64,000 bases of DNA from Paenibacillus helianthi (GCF_001909055.1 NZ_LVWI01000049.1:1-64000), one strand, 5' to 3'. Positions 1-7,660 are shown, numbered from the stretch's first letter. Notes: generated by a model from the letters alone, not told the origin. Numbers and translations: made by a program.

Positions 1-2
1 TC

Positions 3-308
3 AAAGAGAACAGTTCGGGAAAGAAAAAAGGCAAGTCCAGTATTACCAAGCGTGGACGTGCAAGGCTAAGGGCCCTGTTGTTCCGGGCGGTCATGCCCAT
101 GGTGGCAAAGAACACGGAGTTCAAGGCACTGCACCAGTACTTTACGAAGCGAAGTCAGAATCCACTGAAGAAAAAACAATCCCTTGTGGCTTTATGCGGA
201 AAGCTCATACGAGTCCTGCACACGCTCGGGACCAAGCACATTCCATACGATGCAAACGACGTTTTAGGGCCGGTACGTCAGGCCCAGATCCAGATGGCAC
301 TTAAGTAA
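3..308 (+). CDS. IS110-family transposase, C-terminal part (cut by window edge)
   Basis: The reading frame is open from base 3 and ends at 308; the N-terminal catalytic half lies outside the window. The visible ~101 residues start with a lysine-rich stretch and the motif ITKRGRARLRALLFRAVMP. This matches the helix-hairpin-helix 'transposase 20' region that ends IS110-family recombinases (a TKRGNKRLR-type motif followed by a helical tail). IS110 enzymes use a RuvC-like DEDD domain plus this serine-bearing C-terminal domain and an element-encoded guide RNA. It is not closely similar to the second IS110 transposase at 46.2-47.4 kb. The family is assigned from the tail only. Confidence 0.75.
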   Translation, partial: KENSSGKKKGKSSITKRGRARLRALLFRAVMPMVAKNTEFKALHQYFTKRSQNPLKKKQSLVALCGKLIRVLHTLGTKHIPYDANDVLGPVRQAQIQMALK

Positions 309-640
309 AACCGAAATCACGTTTCTCACCGGAAGGAAAGAACCAAGACAAAGGAAGCACGGAGCAGCCGCAGGAATCATTTCCATAAGGGCAACGACCC
401 TGTAAAGGAGCAAGAAACGGCGTCCACCTCCTGAGAGGCCGAACGAAGGAATGTAAGGGCAAAGACCCCGCGTGACATGGGAGGGTAAGCCGTCAGGAGA
501 CAGGTGTGGATATCCAACGTGCGATCACAGAACGTATCCTTGGGTTGGGGATGAATCCCCCGCTCTCTATTCCCGCCACCGGCTTCACCAGAAAATAATG
601 TCATCCTTACATGACTTCTCCAGCTCTCAATCTGTCTATG
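309..640 (+). other. Non-coding 3' end of the IS110-type element
   Basis: About 330 bp follow the transposase stop without a convincing gene. The stretch has short self-complementary blocks (for example the GGGCAACGACCC type near 388 and GGGGATTCATCCCC-like bases near 550), suggesting a folded RNA. In the IS1111 branch of IS110 elements the guide RNA is encoded downstream of the transposase, so this is a candidate guide-RNA region. The element's end was not located. Bases 640-747 are AT-rich and hold nothing recognisable. Confidence 0.35.
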
Positions 641-747
641 GCTGAAAATCTTAGAACGAGTGAGTAAACAAGAGTATTTATTAATTTATAGTGGGAGTAA
701 ATTCTATACGCCACTGATATAATTCTGATTTTTTTCTGATAGTCATA

Positions 748-781
748 CAAAAAGGAGGAAATGCTCTTGGCATTCCCTCCT
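748..781 (-). terminator. Rho-independent terminator of the two-component operon
   Basis: An inverted repeat GGAGGAAATGC / GCATTCCCTCC spans about 754-780. Read on the minus strand it is followed by TTTTTG. It abuts the stop codon of the histidine kinase at 783. Confidence 0.8.
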
Positions 782-782
782 C

Positions 783-1703
783 TTATCTTGCTAATGGCAA
801 TTGCAGCTTAAACACCGTTTGTGAAGATGGCAGGCTACTTACATTAATGTTACCACCCATCTTCTTCATAAGTTCGTAAGCAATCGCAAGACCAAGCCCA
901 CCATGTTCTGTTCTAGCCGCATCACCTTGATACAATCGATCAAAAATGAACTCCATATCTTGTGCAGCTATACCGTTTCCATGATCGATGACTTCTACAA
1001 AAACATGCTTATTCTCTACATAGACGTGGATTCCTAAATAACAACCTGATTTCCCATGAATAAGTACATTCCGAATTAAGTTTTGGATCACACGAATAAA
1101 AGCGGATGGATCTACCCTAACAGGGTATTCCTCATGAGGAATTTGCGTTTCCACATCGAAATGGCTTTTTTCAAGCAGGGGGACGAAATCGATAACAACA
1201 CCGCGAACCAGTTCACAAATATCTAGTTTTTTCTCTTTCAGTTGAATTTCATTGGCATCAAGCCGCACGAGCTCAAACAACTGGTCAACGCGGCGTTTTA
1301 AGTCGTATGATTTTTGCAGCGCTGTTTGCAGATAGAGCTCCCGCTCATTACCATGAACCAGTTTCCCAGTAACGGCTTCCAAATAACCAATAACAGAAGC
1401 CAAAGGAGTGCGAACATCATGTGAAAGGTTTGCCAGCAATTGTTTTCTCGCCTGTTGTTCCCGGTTCACTAGAATACGTTCCTTTTGATAGGATTCCATG
1501 AGTTGATTAATTTGCAAGGATAAGTTCGCCGTTTCTTTTCCGGGCATGGTAAATAAATGTAATTTATTATTGCCCTCCAATACTTTTTCCAGTATAGATT
1601 CCATTTCTTTAATACGTTTACGAGTTTGCCATTGGCGAACTATTAATCCCACTGAAACAAGCAATACAACAATGAAAAAGATAAGTAATAAATTATTCGT
1701 CAT
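783..1703 (-). CDS. Sensor histidine kinase
   Basis: 306 residues. One membrane segment lies at residues ~4-23, with almost no extracytoplasmic domain. A short linker leads to a HisKA domain with the phospho-acceptor motif LSHDVRTPLASV (~93-104). The HATPase domain follows, with an N box near NLIRNVLIHG (~208-217), a G1 box DHGNGIA (~240) and a G2 box GGLGLA (~269). The start overlaps the response-regulator stop by 11 bp (ATGACGAATAA), so the two genes are translationally coupled. The signal cannot be told from sequence; the lack of a sensor domain suggests membrane or partner-protein sensing. Confidence 0.9.
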   Translation of the reverse strand: MTNNLLLIFFIVVLLVSVGLIVRQWQTRKRIKEMESILEKVLEGNNKLHLFTMPGKETANLSLQINQLMESYQKERILVNREQQARKQLLANLSHDVRTPLASVIGYLEAVTGKLVHGNERELYLQTALQKSYDLKRRVDQLFELVRLDANEIQLKEKKLDICELVRGVVIDFVPLLEKSHFDVETQIPHEEYPVRVDPSAFIRVIQNLIRNVLIHGKSGCYLGIHVYVENKHVFVEVIDHGNGIAAQDMEFIFDRLYQGDAARTEHGGLGLAIAYELMKKMGGNINVSSLPSSQTVFKLQLPLAR

Positions 1704-2415
1704 AAGCTGCCTCGTAGTGGAAGCGGTATCCCACGCCCCAAACCGTTTGAATATACTGAGGATTGTCCGAATTGTCCTCCACTTTTTTGCGTGTACGACG
1801 GATTAGCGCCATGATATTGTTATCGTCATACACATATTCCTCGTTCCAAACGTTCTGATAAATTTGTCTTTTACTGAATACTTGCTCAGGATGGCTGGCC
1901 AAAAAGTTCAGCAGTTCGAACTCTTTTGCAGTTAATAATATTTCCGTTTCATTCTTAGAAACAAGATGTCTTTCACGATCTATTGTTAACTTCCCAAAAG
2001 TAAGAACGTGGTTACTTTCCTTATCGTCTACTCGACCCCCGAATACTGTAAACCTTCGAATCAAACTGTTCACACGGGCATTCAATTCAGAAAGACTGAA
2101 TGGCTTGGTAAGATAATCGTCTGCACCTGCTTTCAGACCTAATACCTTGTCCATTTCTTGATCTTTCGCTGATAGCATAAGAACCGGCATATTACAGGTT
2201 CTGCGCAGTTCAGCTAGAACCTCTAAGCCGCCTACTTCCGGTAACATCACATCTAACACAACCAGTTCATAGTGATTATTTCTCACCATGTTTATTCCTG
2301 CGAGCCCGGAATGAGCCACGTCTACGGAATAACCCTCACTTTCAAGGCATTTTTTCAATACCGTACATAATTCTATATCATCATCAACGATGATTACTCT
2401 TTTCACAATGTTCAT
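1693..2415 (-). CDS. OmpR/PhoB-family response regulator
   Basis: The ATG at 2415 is chosen because it gives the canonical beginning MNIVKRVIIVDDD and has GAGGTG just upstream; a longer frame to 2508 lacks a site. 240 residues. The receiver domain (~1-120) has acidic pocket DDD, phospho-acceptor Asp in VVLDVMLP (~57) and conserved Lys in YLTKPF (~107). The winged-helix output domain (~140-235) ends in the family signature VWGVGYRF. It is the partner of the kinase directly downstream, and the pair forms a compact operon ended at 748-781. The target genes are unknown. Confidence 0.92.
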   Translation of the reverse strand: MNIVKRVIIVDDDIELCTVLKKCLESEGYSVDVAHSGLAGINMVRNNHYELVVLDVMLPEVGGLEVLAELRRTCNMPVLMLSAKDQEMDKVLGLKAGADDYLTKPFSLSELNARVNSLIRRFTVFGGRVDDKESNHVLTFGKLTIDRERHLVSKNETEILLTAKEFELLNFLASHPEQVFSKRQIYQNVWNEEYVYDDNNIMALIRRTRKKVEDNSDNPQYIQTVWGVGYRFHYEAAYDE

Positions 2416-2541
2416 TGTGCACCTCAATTTTAGTAATTCATTTAGCTGTAATACAAAGATATTTAATTGCCTCGCCGATCCAGGTTTCCCGCCTCTGATT
2501 ATTGCCATTAATCATAAAATAAGTGCTACACATACGCTACA

Positions 2542-2576
2542 GCAAAACGCACAAGCCAGTGGCTTGTGCGTTTTGC
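2542..2576. terminator. Perfect 16-bp hairpin, copy 1 of a repeated terminator
   Basis: The stem GCAAAACGCACAAGCC pairs with its exact complement across an AGT loop and is followed by T residues on both strands. Near-identical hairpins occur at 7661-7695 and 29734-29767. The 7.66 kb copy sits at the 3' end of an intact XRE gene and this copy sits beside an XRE remnant, so it appears to be the terminator that travels with that gene. Confidence 0.7.
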
Positions 2577-2614
2577 TTTTTACGACTTCATGGGCCCTAT
2601 AGGGCTTTGCCTCA

Positions 2615-2712
2615 TAATAATTCTTAAACAACTGGACTAAATTAGCTTCAAGCGATTCTGCTATCTTATATAAATTCAACAAAGAAACATTCTTCTCACA
2701 TTCTACCTCTAA
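2615..2712 (-). pseudogene. XRE-regulator remnant
   Basis: The minus strand reads CEKNVSLLNLYKIAESLEAN followed by LVQLF. This is nearly identical to the second half of the HTH domain of the intact XRE gene at 7701-8033 (GEKNVSLLNLHKIAESL). The first half of the HTH and the C-terminal tail are missing, and the remnant runs directly into the 3' end of the VOC gene. It is therefore a recombination scar, not a gene. Confidence 0.75.
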
Positions 2713-3100
2713 ACCGTTTAATCGCATCCTCGGTTACGGGCTCGAAGAGGTTAATAAGGTTGCCGTCGGGATCGCGGAACAGCATAGAACGGTTCCCCCA
2801 CGGCATCGTGGTCGGTTCCTTGACCCAATTATCGACAAATGGCTTCAAGCGTACATATTCGGCCTCGACATCGTCGACACGGAACTCAATAATGACAGAA
2901 CGATTATTAGCCCCCACTACGGAACCGGCGCCGAATAACTGCGCCGTTTGGGAGTGGCCGATGGCAAGGGTGCATGATGGCACAACGAGTTCGGCAAATA
3001 CAGGCGCGGGTCGCTCCGCCGAAACCCCCATAACGTGCTCATAGAACTCGACGAGACGATCCACGTCGTCCGTAATGATGCGTACAGAAGCGAAGTTCAC
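2696..3100 (-). CDS. VOC-family (glyoxalase/bleomycin-resistance fold) protein
   Basis: 134 residues, the usual size for a single-domain VOC protein made of two beta-alpha-beta-beta-beta units. It begins MNFASVRIITDDVDRLVEFY, typical of the family, and has FRDPDGNLINLFEP near the end, where the C-terminal metal-ligand glutamate normally sits. Such proteins are metal-dependent isomerases, dioxygenases or drug-binding resistance proteins; no substrate can be assigned. AGGATGAT-type bases precede the start. The last residues (RFRGRM) overlap the joint with the XRE remnant, so the natural C terminus may be altered. Confidence 0.85.
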   Translation of the reverse strand: MNFASVRIITDDVDRLVEFYEHVMGVSAERPAPVFAELVVPSCTLAIGHSQTAQLFGAGSVVGANNRSVIIEFRVDDVEAEYVRLKPFVDNWVKEPTTMPWGNRSMLFRDPDGNLINLFEPVTEDAIKRFRGRM

Positions 3101-3162
3101 CAGATATCATCCTTCCTAATTATTAATTATCTATCTCTCTTACATTTACATGTCCAATTATA

Positions 3163-3201
3163 AAAAAACGCTACTGACAACGTTATGTCAGTAGCGTTTT
3201 A
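3163..3201. terminator. Bidirectional hairpin terminator
   Basis: AAAACGCTACTGACA (3165-3179) pairs with TGTCAGTAGCGTTTT (3186-3200), with A/T runs outside. Bases 3201-3319 hold a minus-strand open stretch of about 38 codons ending in TIRFVRKP. It may be a gene fragment but I do not recognise it. Confidence 0.75.
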
Positions 3202-3319
3202 GAATTTTCAGGGCTTCCTCACGAATCGAATGGTTCGGGTTCCAACACTATGGCGGATCTTATCGGGATTTTCAACTGAATCCTGAAACGCTTGTCTAAC
3301 CTCCGTAATAGCTACCACT

Positions 3320-3949
3320 TCAGACCATGAACGAGCGGATGTGCGCGATCATGGCGTCCAATCCCGCTTCGAGCGGGCTCGTCTCCCTGCGGACCTGTGT
3401 AAGAAGAAGTCCGCCCTGAAGGGCGGCCAGCAGCGCAAGCGCGAGGCTGTCCGGATCACCGTCGGCTCTCATCTCACCGCGCTCATGCATTGCGCGAAGT
3501 CCTCGTCTAATGGAGTGCTCCCACTGCACAAATGCGGACGCGAGTTCGGTACGAGCCGCCGGTTCCGTATCGGCCAGCTCGCTGACAAGCGAGCCGATGG
3601 CACACCCCCCCTGACATTTCCGTTCAATCTGAACTTGTACGATCGCATCCCGCCAAGTTTGCAGCGCCTCCATACTGTCCAGATGGCTCAGTAAGGGCTC
3701 CTGGGCATTCAGTACACACTCCGTCTGATACACAATGACCGCCAGAACGAGCTCTCGCTTTTCCTTGAAATAATGATATAGCTGAGAGGCGCTTACCTTC
3801 GCCTCCCGTTGAACGTCTTCCACACTTGTACCCGCAACACCCCGCTCAAACATCAGTTTGGCCGCAGCGGCTACAATACGTGAGCGGGTCTCTTTTCCCT
3901 TTTTTGTCAGCCGATGCTCTTGCTTTTTGATTTCAATTAAGTTTTCCAT
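3320..3949 (-). CDS. TetR/AcrR-family transcriptional repressor
   Basis: The ATG at 3949 gives a 209-residue protein of normal TetR length; the longer upstream frame runs through the promoter region and the 5S-like sequence and is not credible. The N-terminal HTH (~20-65) contains TSVEDVQREAKVSASQLYHY, the classic TetR helix-turn-helix, followed by FKEKRELVLAVI. The C-terminal ligand domain has CQGGCAIGSLVSELAD, as in regulators of the AefR/YxaF type. The gene is divergent from a strong promoter carrying a perfect palindrome at 4017-4032, which is its likely operator, so it probably controls the tautomerase transcript and perhaps itself. Confidence 0.9.
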   Translation of the reverse strand: MENLIEIKKQEHRLTKKGKETRSRIVAAAAKLMFERGVAGTSVEDVQREAKVSASQLYHYFKEKRELVLAVIVYQTECVLNAQEPLLSHLDSMEALQTWRDAIVQVQIERKCQGGCAIGSLVSELADTEPAARTELASAFVQWEHSIRRGLRAMHERGEMRADGDPDSLALALLAALQGGLLLTQVRRETSPLEAGLDAMIAHIRSFMV

Positions 3950-3973
3950 ACTTGTAGTATACCAAAAATGGAG

Positions 3974-4032
3974 TTGACAATCCAGAATCGCAACGTTATG
4001 ATGAGTTCGTAAATAGTGGAGTGAACACTCCA
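3974..4032 (+). promoter_or_regulatory. Strong sigma-A promoter with TetR-type operator
   Basis: -35 TTGACA (3974-3979), 17-bp spacer, -10 TATGAT (3997-4002). The perfect palindrome TGGAGTGAACACTCCA (4017-4032) lies just downstream of the expected start point, an arrangement that allows tight repression by the adjacent TetR protein. A half-site-like GGAGTTGACAATCC overlaps the -35 region. The transcript would run through the 5S-like sequence into the tautomerase gene. Confidence 0.7.
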
Positions 4033-4062
4033 AAATTAAGCAGCGAGATTTTCTAACGATCC

Positions 4063-4180
4063 GTTTGGTGGCAACAGCGGAGGGGTCACACGCGTACCCA
4101 TCCCGAACACGACCGTTAAGCCCTCCATCGCCAATGGTACTTGGACCGCAAGGTCCTGGGAGATTAGGACGTTGCCATGC
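4063..4180 (+). rRNA. 5S rRNA-like sequence, isolated and partly decayed
   Basis: About 118 bp follow the Bacillales 5S pattern from GTTTGGTGGCAAC through CCCATCCCGAACACGACCG and GTTAAGCCCTCC to GGACGTTGCCATGC. Loop C and helix III bases are intact. Terminal helix I is imperfect: the 3' end CCATGC does not pair fully with GTTTGG, and AGATTAGG replaces the usual AGAGTAGG. No 16S, 23S or tRNA gene is nearby. Bases 4196-4230 (TTGTTCCTTGAAAACCG and following) resemble the leader/spacer sequence normally found inside rRNA operons. This therefore looks like a displaced rrn fragment. Whether it is transcribed or functional is unknown. Confidence 0.75.
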
Positions 4181-4265
4181 GGGTCCTCTAGGACTGCTCT
4201 TTGTTCCTTGAAAACCGAATTGCGAAACAGTTCCGATAATATAATCCAAAAGGAGATGTATGTGC

Positions 4266-4682
4266 ATGCCTCTAACTCTTACTCTTACAGAAGGTGTTTT
4301 ACCCCAAGGTACCGAGAATCTAGCGTTCTCACGTCTAAGTGACCTGATGTTAGAATGGCACGGGCTTAGCGGCAACAAGATCATGACACCAAACATTGTC
4401 GGCTCCATTCACATCATTTCGCAAGAGCACACATTCTCTGGCTCGAAAGAAGCGCCTGTCGCTTTTATTGAATGGAAAACCCCAGCGACAGCATTTAATA
4501 CCCGAGAAATTCAACAGGGGTATTTCATGGAAGCGACCGACATCATTCATGAAATGTCAGGTGGAAATTTACCAAAAGAGCAAATCTGGATCAACGTTAT
4601 TCATGCAGTCGATGGAGCCTGGGGCATTGGTGGTCAAGCATTGACTAACGAACAATTAGGCGGAGCGCTTTCGCAAGGCTAG
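4266..4682 (+). CDS. Tautomerase-family protein
   Basis: The ATG at 4266 is preferred over the ATG at 4260. It leaves proline as residue 2, the catalytic Pro1 after methionine removal in the 4-oxalocrotonate tautomerase/MIF superfamily, and lies 10 bp after AGGAG. 138 residues, the size of double-domain or YusQ-like tautomerases. Beginning: MPLTLTLTEGVLP. The substrate is unknown; such enzymes catalyse keto-enol tautomerisation or dehalogenation. The gene follows the TetR-controlled promoter and the 5S-like leader, suggesting induction by a small molecule sensed by the TetR protein. No clear terminator was seen after the stop. Confidence 0.8.
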   Translation: MPLTLTLTEGVLPQGTENLAFSRLSDLMLEWHGLSGNKIMTPNIVGSIHIISQEHTFSGSKEAPVAFIEWKTPATAFNTREIQQGYFMEATDIIHEMSGGNLPKEQIWINVIHAVDGAWGIGGQALTNEQLGGALSQG

Positions 4683-4742
4683 GGAATCATTTCCTTAAGG
4701 ACTTTCCCATTAAGTAGTTTTGGTACGTTTCGCATTCGGTTT

Positions 4743-5084
4743 TTAGGGGCCCATATTCAGTACTTCTTCCTCATACGATTGAAATGCGTTTTCTATTCCC
4801 ATCACAACATCTTTGATTTTCATATACCCTTTGGTGTACGGGAGCGAGTCTCTGATTTCTTCCCACATATAGTGGTACTGCTTTAAGTCCACCGTTTCGC
4901 ACAGGACAAAATCCGTATAATCTTTTCCAGGCAGCGCTTCTGCGTCAAAGAATCGCACTTTGACGTGCTGACCGTATTTTTGCATAATCTCCTGCAATGA
5001 ATCGGCATATGTTCTCCGTTCCTCCCGAGGCAATGCAAGCCAGGAAGGATAAAACTCCAACAGCACAACCATCATGTACCGCAT
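4743..5084 (-). CDS. Small darcynin-like protein
   Basis: 113 residues, soluble, no signal peptide. It contains FYPSWLALPREER near the N terminus and IKDVVMGIENAFQSYE near the C terminus, which I associate with the darcynin family of unknown function (a ferredoxin-like alpha/beta fold related to dimeric alpha-beta barrel proteins). AAAGGTGG lies before the start. It is transcribed in the same direction as the Crp-type regulator upstream of it, with a gap of about 70 bp. The role is unknown; the family name is given from memory of motif similarity, so it is moderately sure. Confidence 0.65.
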   Translation of the reverse strand: MRYMMVVLLEFYPSWLALPREERRTYADSLQEIMQKYGQHVKVRFFDAEALPGKDYTDFVLCETVDLKQYHYMWEEIRDSLPYTKGYMKIKDVVMGIENAFQSYEEEVLNMGP

Positions 5085-5156
5085 TTCTTTACCACCTTTA
5101 TTTGCTTATTTTTGTTTTATTTTAGCGACAAAGCGCTGGCTTCGCATTAACATAGG

Positions 5157-5738
5157 TTAATCTTTTTCCGAATGAAGGATCCGGCTCAGAGAAACAGGGG
5201 TAATTCCCAAATAGGACGCAATGTGATACTGAGGAATCCGATGGCCCAATCCAGGGTACTTGACCAAAAATACGTCATATCTTTCCTTCGCGGTCAGGTA
5301 AAGCAATTCCCGCTCTCTTTCTTCCTTTCGTATATATAATCTTTCAACACTCTTATACACAAAACGTTCCCATGCACGGCTTTTATCCATTAACTCCTTC
5401 AGAATATCATAAGATATTTCGATAACTGCAGAGTCTTCCATAGCCTCGATTGTAAAGAAAGAAGGCGTCCCCATGACCATGGCACCATAAGAAGTAGCAA
5501 AATCATTTTCCACCGTAAAGGCAACATTATATTCCCTGCCGTCTTGAAGCGTATAATACAGGCGAAATAAGCCCATTGTGCAAAAATAAGCATGCTTCAC
5601 CAATTGTCCCGCCTGAATTAGGGTGACTCCTTTAGGGATTCGTTTTGTTCGTGTACGTTCTACAAACAGGTTCCAGTCCTCATCGGATAGCTGCGCTGCT
5701 TGAGGAAGATCTCTTATCGCACTGTAGTCAATATCCAT
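5157..5738 (-). CDS. Crp/Fnr-family transcriptional regulator
   Basis: The ATG at 5738 (MDIDYS) is used; the upstream GTG at 5750 overlaps the AGGGGG ribosome binding site. About 193 residues. The N-terminal cyclic-nucleotide-binding-like barrel (~15-120) contains KGVTLIQAGQLVKHAYF. The C-terminal winged helix (~145-190) contains RIPQYHIASYLGITPVSLSR, a good recognition-helix motif. No Cys cluster is present, so it is not an FNR-type oxygen sensor. It resembles the short Crp-like regulators common in Bacteroidetes and Bacilli that lie next to the genes they control; the darcynin-like gene downstream is the obvious candidate. Confidence 0.85.
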   Translation of the reverse strand: MDIDYSAIRDLPQAAQLSDEDWNLFVERTRTKRIPKGVTLIQAGQLVKHAYFCTMGLFRLYYTLQDGREYNVAFTVENDFATSYGAMVMGTPSFFTIEAMEDSAVIEISYDILKELMDKSRAWERFVYKSVERLYIRKEERERELLYLTAKERYDVFLVKYPGLGHRIPQYHIASYLGITPVSLSRILHSEKD

Positions 5739-5897
5739 CAGGAATAACACCCCCTAGTTTTTTTGTCGCAAGTGACAACATCTATTGAGCGAAATCGAAA
5801 GGCACACGATGGGTGCCCTCTTCACGTAAATTATAAGGTATACTTCATACTTATCCTCGTTTCTATATTTATTTTGCAAACAGTGCTGCTTGTTGTC

Positions 5898-6842
5898 TCA
5901 TCTGTTGTTTTGAACAAGCATACTGTTAAAGAGCCAGCGAAAGTTCCATCTGAAATACTGGGGCAGATGCCAATCCTCATAGCCTTTTAATACCCCTTGT
6001 TCCAGCCAGTAAGACTCTGATTTCCCGCTTTTTACAGCTCCAGAAACATAAGTGATCGTATTCTCCAAAAAGCGTATGACATCCGTGATTCGATCTGAAT
6101 TAGATACCTCTCCGTGTCCAGGAATGACAGTATCGACCTTGAGGTCTTTTTGAATGCGTTTAAGGATACGTATCCAAGCGTATGGATTACCGTATGGTAT
6201 GACCGGAATGGTCTTAGTCGATATTAAATCACCCGCGATCAAAGTTTGCTCTTCTGGAACGTACACAACAGCATCACTTAAGGAATGACCGCCTCCGTAA
6301 GATAAAACTTCGATGGTTCGCTTTGTTCCTTGAATAACGAGTTTATCCTCAAAAGTTATCGTGGGTATCACCCTGCAAAGGGAAGGGATGGCATCATAAA
6401 GGGCACGCTGTACGGAAAGATCATAGCCGATTTCAGTCAGCATGTGGGGATCTTTTTGCGTTGAACGTACCTGATTTAGGCTAGTTATTATCTTTTGAAT
6501 GTTTTGCTGCATGAGATCAATATTCACTTCACCCATATCAGACAGCAAATCTCTTGTCCAAACGGTAGAAATAAATTCGCTTTTCATAAATTGCTGATTG
6601 CCGTTGACATGATCTCCATGAAAATGTGTATTCACAACATATTTAACCGGCTTGTTTGTTAATTGTTCAGCAGTATGCCGTAACAAAGCACCAGAATGCG
6701 GCAGGTTGGTTGTATCCACTACAACGGTTAAATCCCCAAGATCAATAATTGCTGCATTCCCCAGAGAACCGCTGCCTGGAACCGAAATAACCCCCCATAT
6801 ACCTTCCGATGCTTGTTGAATCGTGAAATATTCGTTGTTCAT
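5898..6842 (-). CDS. MBL-fold metallo-hydrolase
   Basis: 314 residues. Zinc-binding motif HFHGDH at ~73-78 (THFHGDHVNGN), a further ligand region GGGHSLSDAVV (~180), and PGHGE near 243. This is the metallo-beta-lactamase fold found in class B lactamase-like, lactonase and glyoxalase II-like enzymes. There is no signal peptide, so it should act in the cytoplasm. The start codon follows an AAAGGGGTG site. It is divergent from a MerR regulator and its promoter has the 19-bp spacer typical of MerR activation. The substrate is unknown; drug or electrophile detoxification is an inference from the regulator. Confidence 0.88.
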   Translation of the reverse strand: MNNEYFTIQQASEGIWGVISVPGSGSLGNAAIIDLGDLTVVVDTTNLPHSGALLRHTAEQLTNKPVKYVVNTHFHGDHVNGNQQFMKSEFISTVWTRDLLSDMGEVNIDLMQQNIQKIITSLNQVRSTQKDPHMLTEIGYDLSVQRALYDAIPSLCRVIPTITFEDKLVIQGTKRTIEVLSYGGGHSLSDAVVYVPEEQTLIAGDLISTKTIPVIPYGNPYAWIRILKRIQKDLKVDTVIPGHGEVSNSDRITDVIRFLENTITYVSGAVKSGKSESYWLEQGVLKGYEDWHLPQYFRWNFRWLFNSMLVQNNR

Positions 6843-6871
6843 TGTTGCACCCCTTTAACAATTAGTAGAGT

Positions 6872-6903
6872 TAACTTACAAGTTAGAGTCAACTGGAAGT
6901 CAA
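6872..6903 (-). promoter_or_regulatory. MerR-type promoter and operator
   Basis: On the minus strand, -35 TTGACT (6898-6903) is separated by 19 bp from -10 TAAGTT (6873-6878). A dyad TAACTT-GT-AAGTTA is centred in it (plus-strand 6872-6885). An over-long spacer with the dyad between the hexamers is the hallmark of promoters that MerR proteins activate by untwisting. It drives the MBL hydrolase. The divergent merR gene has a -10 TATAAT at 6967-6972. Confidence 0.75.
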
Positions 6904-7013
6904 GAGATTCTTCAGGGTGAGGTTAGGGGGAATTGTAAACATTCGCTTTGAGTAGACTGAAAGCTGTATAATATTTTTCAATATCAGCATTAAAAAGGAG
7001 GGGCAGAAATCGG

Positions 7014-7424
7014 ATGCTTACAATCAGTCAAGTGTCAGAAAAAACGGGATTAACTCCTTATACGATACGTTATTATGAAAAAATCGGGGTACTACATGAA
7101 CCCAAGCGTAGTAATGGAGGGGCACGTGTCTACAAAGAAAGCGAGGTTTCCTACATTCAATGTCTAAATAAACTAAAAAAATTGGGTTTATCGCTTGAGG
7201 AGATTACGGAATTTACTCGTGAGGGCTGTGTAATGGATAAAATTCAACAAGGGGAAAATCCTTCTAATTATAATCCCACCTTAAAAAAGCGGATTGAAAT
7301 CCTTGAGAAGCATCTGATGGAACTGGAATCCAGGCGACAAGAAATTGAATACATGATTTCTCTCGCCGAAGAGAAACTTACCCTATACCAAGAACTTACG
7401 AAAGAAGACATAGTAAATACCTAG
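7014..7424 (+). CDS. MerR-family transcriptional regulator
   Basis: 136 residues. N-terminal winged HTH: MLTISQVSEKTGLTPYTIRY followed by YEKIGVLHEPKRSNGGARVY. The dimerisation coiled coil spans ~80-125 (ETLEKHLMELESRRQEIEYM-like heptads). Only a single Cys (~75) is present and no metal-binding loop, so it is probably a small-molecule or electrophile sensor (the YhdM/AdhR-like group), not a metal sensor. AAGGAGGGG precedes the ATG by 8 bp. It is divergent from the MBL hydrolase whose promoter carries a MerR-type dyad. Confidence 0.9.
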   Translation: MLTISQVSEKTGLTPYTIRYYEKIGVLHEPKRSNGGARVYKESEVSYIQCLNKLKKLGLSLEEITEFTREGCVMDKIQQGENPSNYNPTLKKRIEILEKHLMELESRRQEIEYMISLAEEKLTLYQELTKEDIVNT

Positions 7425-7448
7425 ATAAATTCTATCGCAGAAAAAAAT

Positions 7449-7574
7449 GTAAGCCGTGCATTTCCTGCACGAATAAGTCAGCATGTCGATCATAGTTTAA
7501 TTCTCGCATGCTATAACAGGCTTATATACGTTTCAAGCCAAAAAACTTACCCCTATTTATGATGCGGTTTCGAG
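7449..7574 (+). repeat. Decayed rlmH-3'-end (att-like) repeat with subterminal hairpin
   Basis: Bases 7551-7574 align with the last codons of rlmH (plus-strand core TTATGAT then GCGGTT in place of ACGGTT). They are preceded by AAAAAACTTACCCC, matching the 14.7 kb copy. About 75 bp upstream, GTGCATTTCCTGCAC and AAGTCAGCA match the sequence next to the 14.7 kb copy, but here an insert of ~50 bp separates the two parts. It is read as a worn cassette boundary. Confidence 0.5.
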
Positions 7575-7660
7575 AGGACGCCACCGTGATGTAAGACAGC
7601 AAGGCAGATGAGAGCCATGCGTGAACATAGTAGATTGGAAAAGTCGAAGTCTTAGCACTA

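Noticed and set aside
377..604. Minus-strand 75-codon open frame after the IS110 tail
   Set aside because: No ribosome binding site and no family resemblance; it lies in a region better explained as structured non-coding IS end.
2505..2530. ATCATAAAATAAG near 2515 and 29704 as further rlmH-type att sites
   Set aside because: The resemblance is limited to ATCATAA in the opposite orientation; the shared flank belongs to the XRE terminator repeat instead.
4196..4230. tRNA gene next to the 5S-like sequence
   Set aside because: No cloverleaf can be drawn; the bases look like rRNA-operon spacer instead.
5763..5990. Plus-strand frame with a hydrophobic stretch between the Crp-type and MBL genes
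   Set aside because: It overlaps the 3' end of the MBL gene on the other strand and lacks a ribosome binding site; the hydrophobicity comes from AT-rich codons.
7440..7520. CRISPR-like repeats near the direct repeats
   Set aside because: The repeats are far apart and irregular, with no constant spacer length; no cas genes are present.
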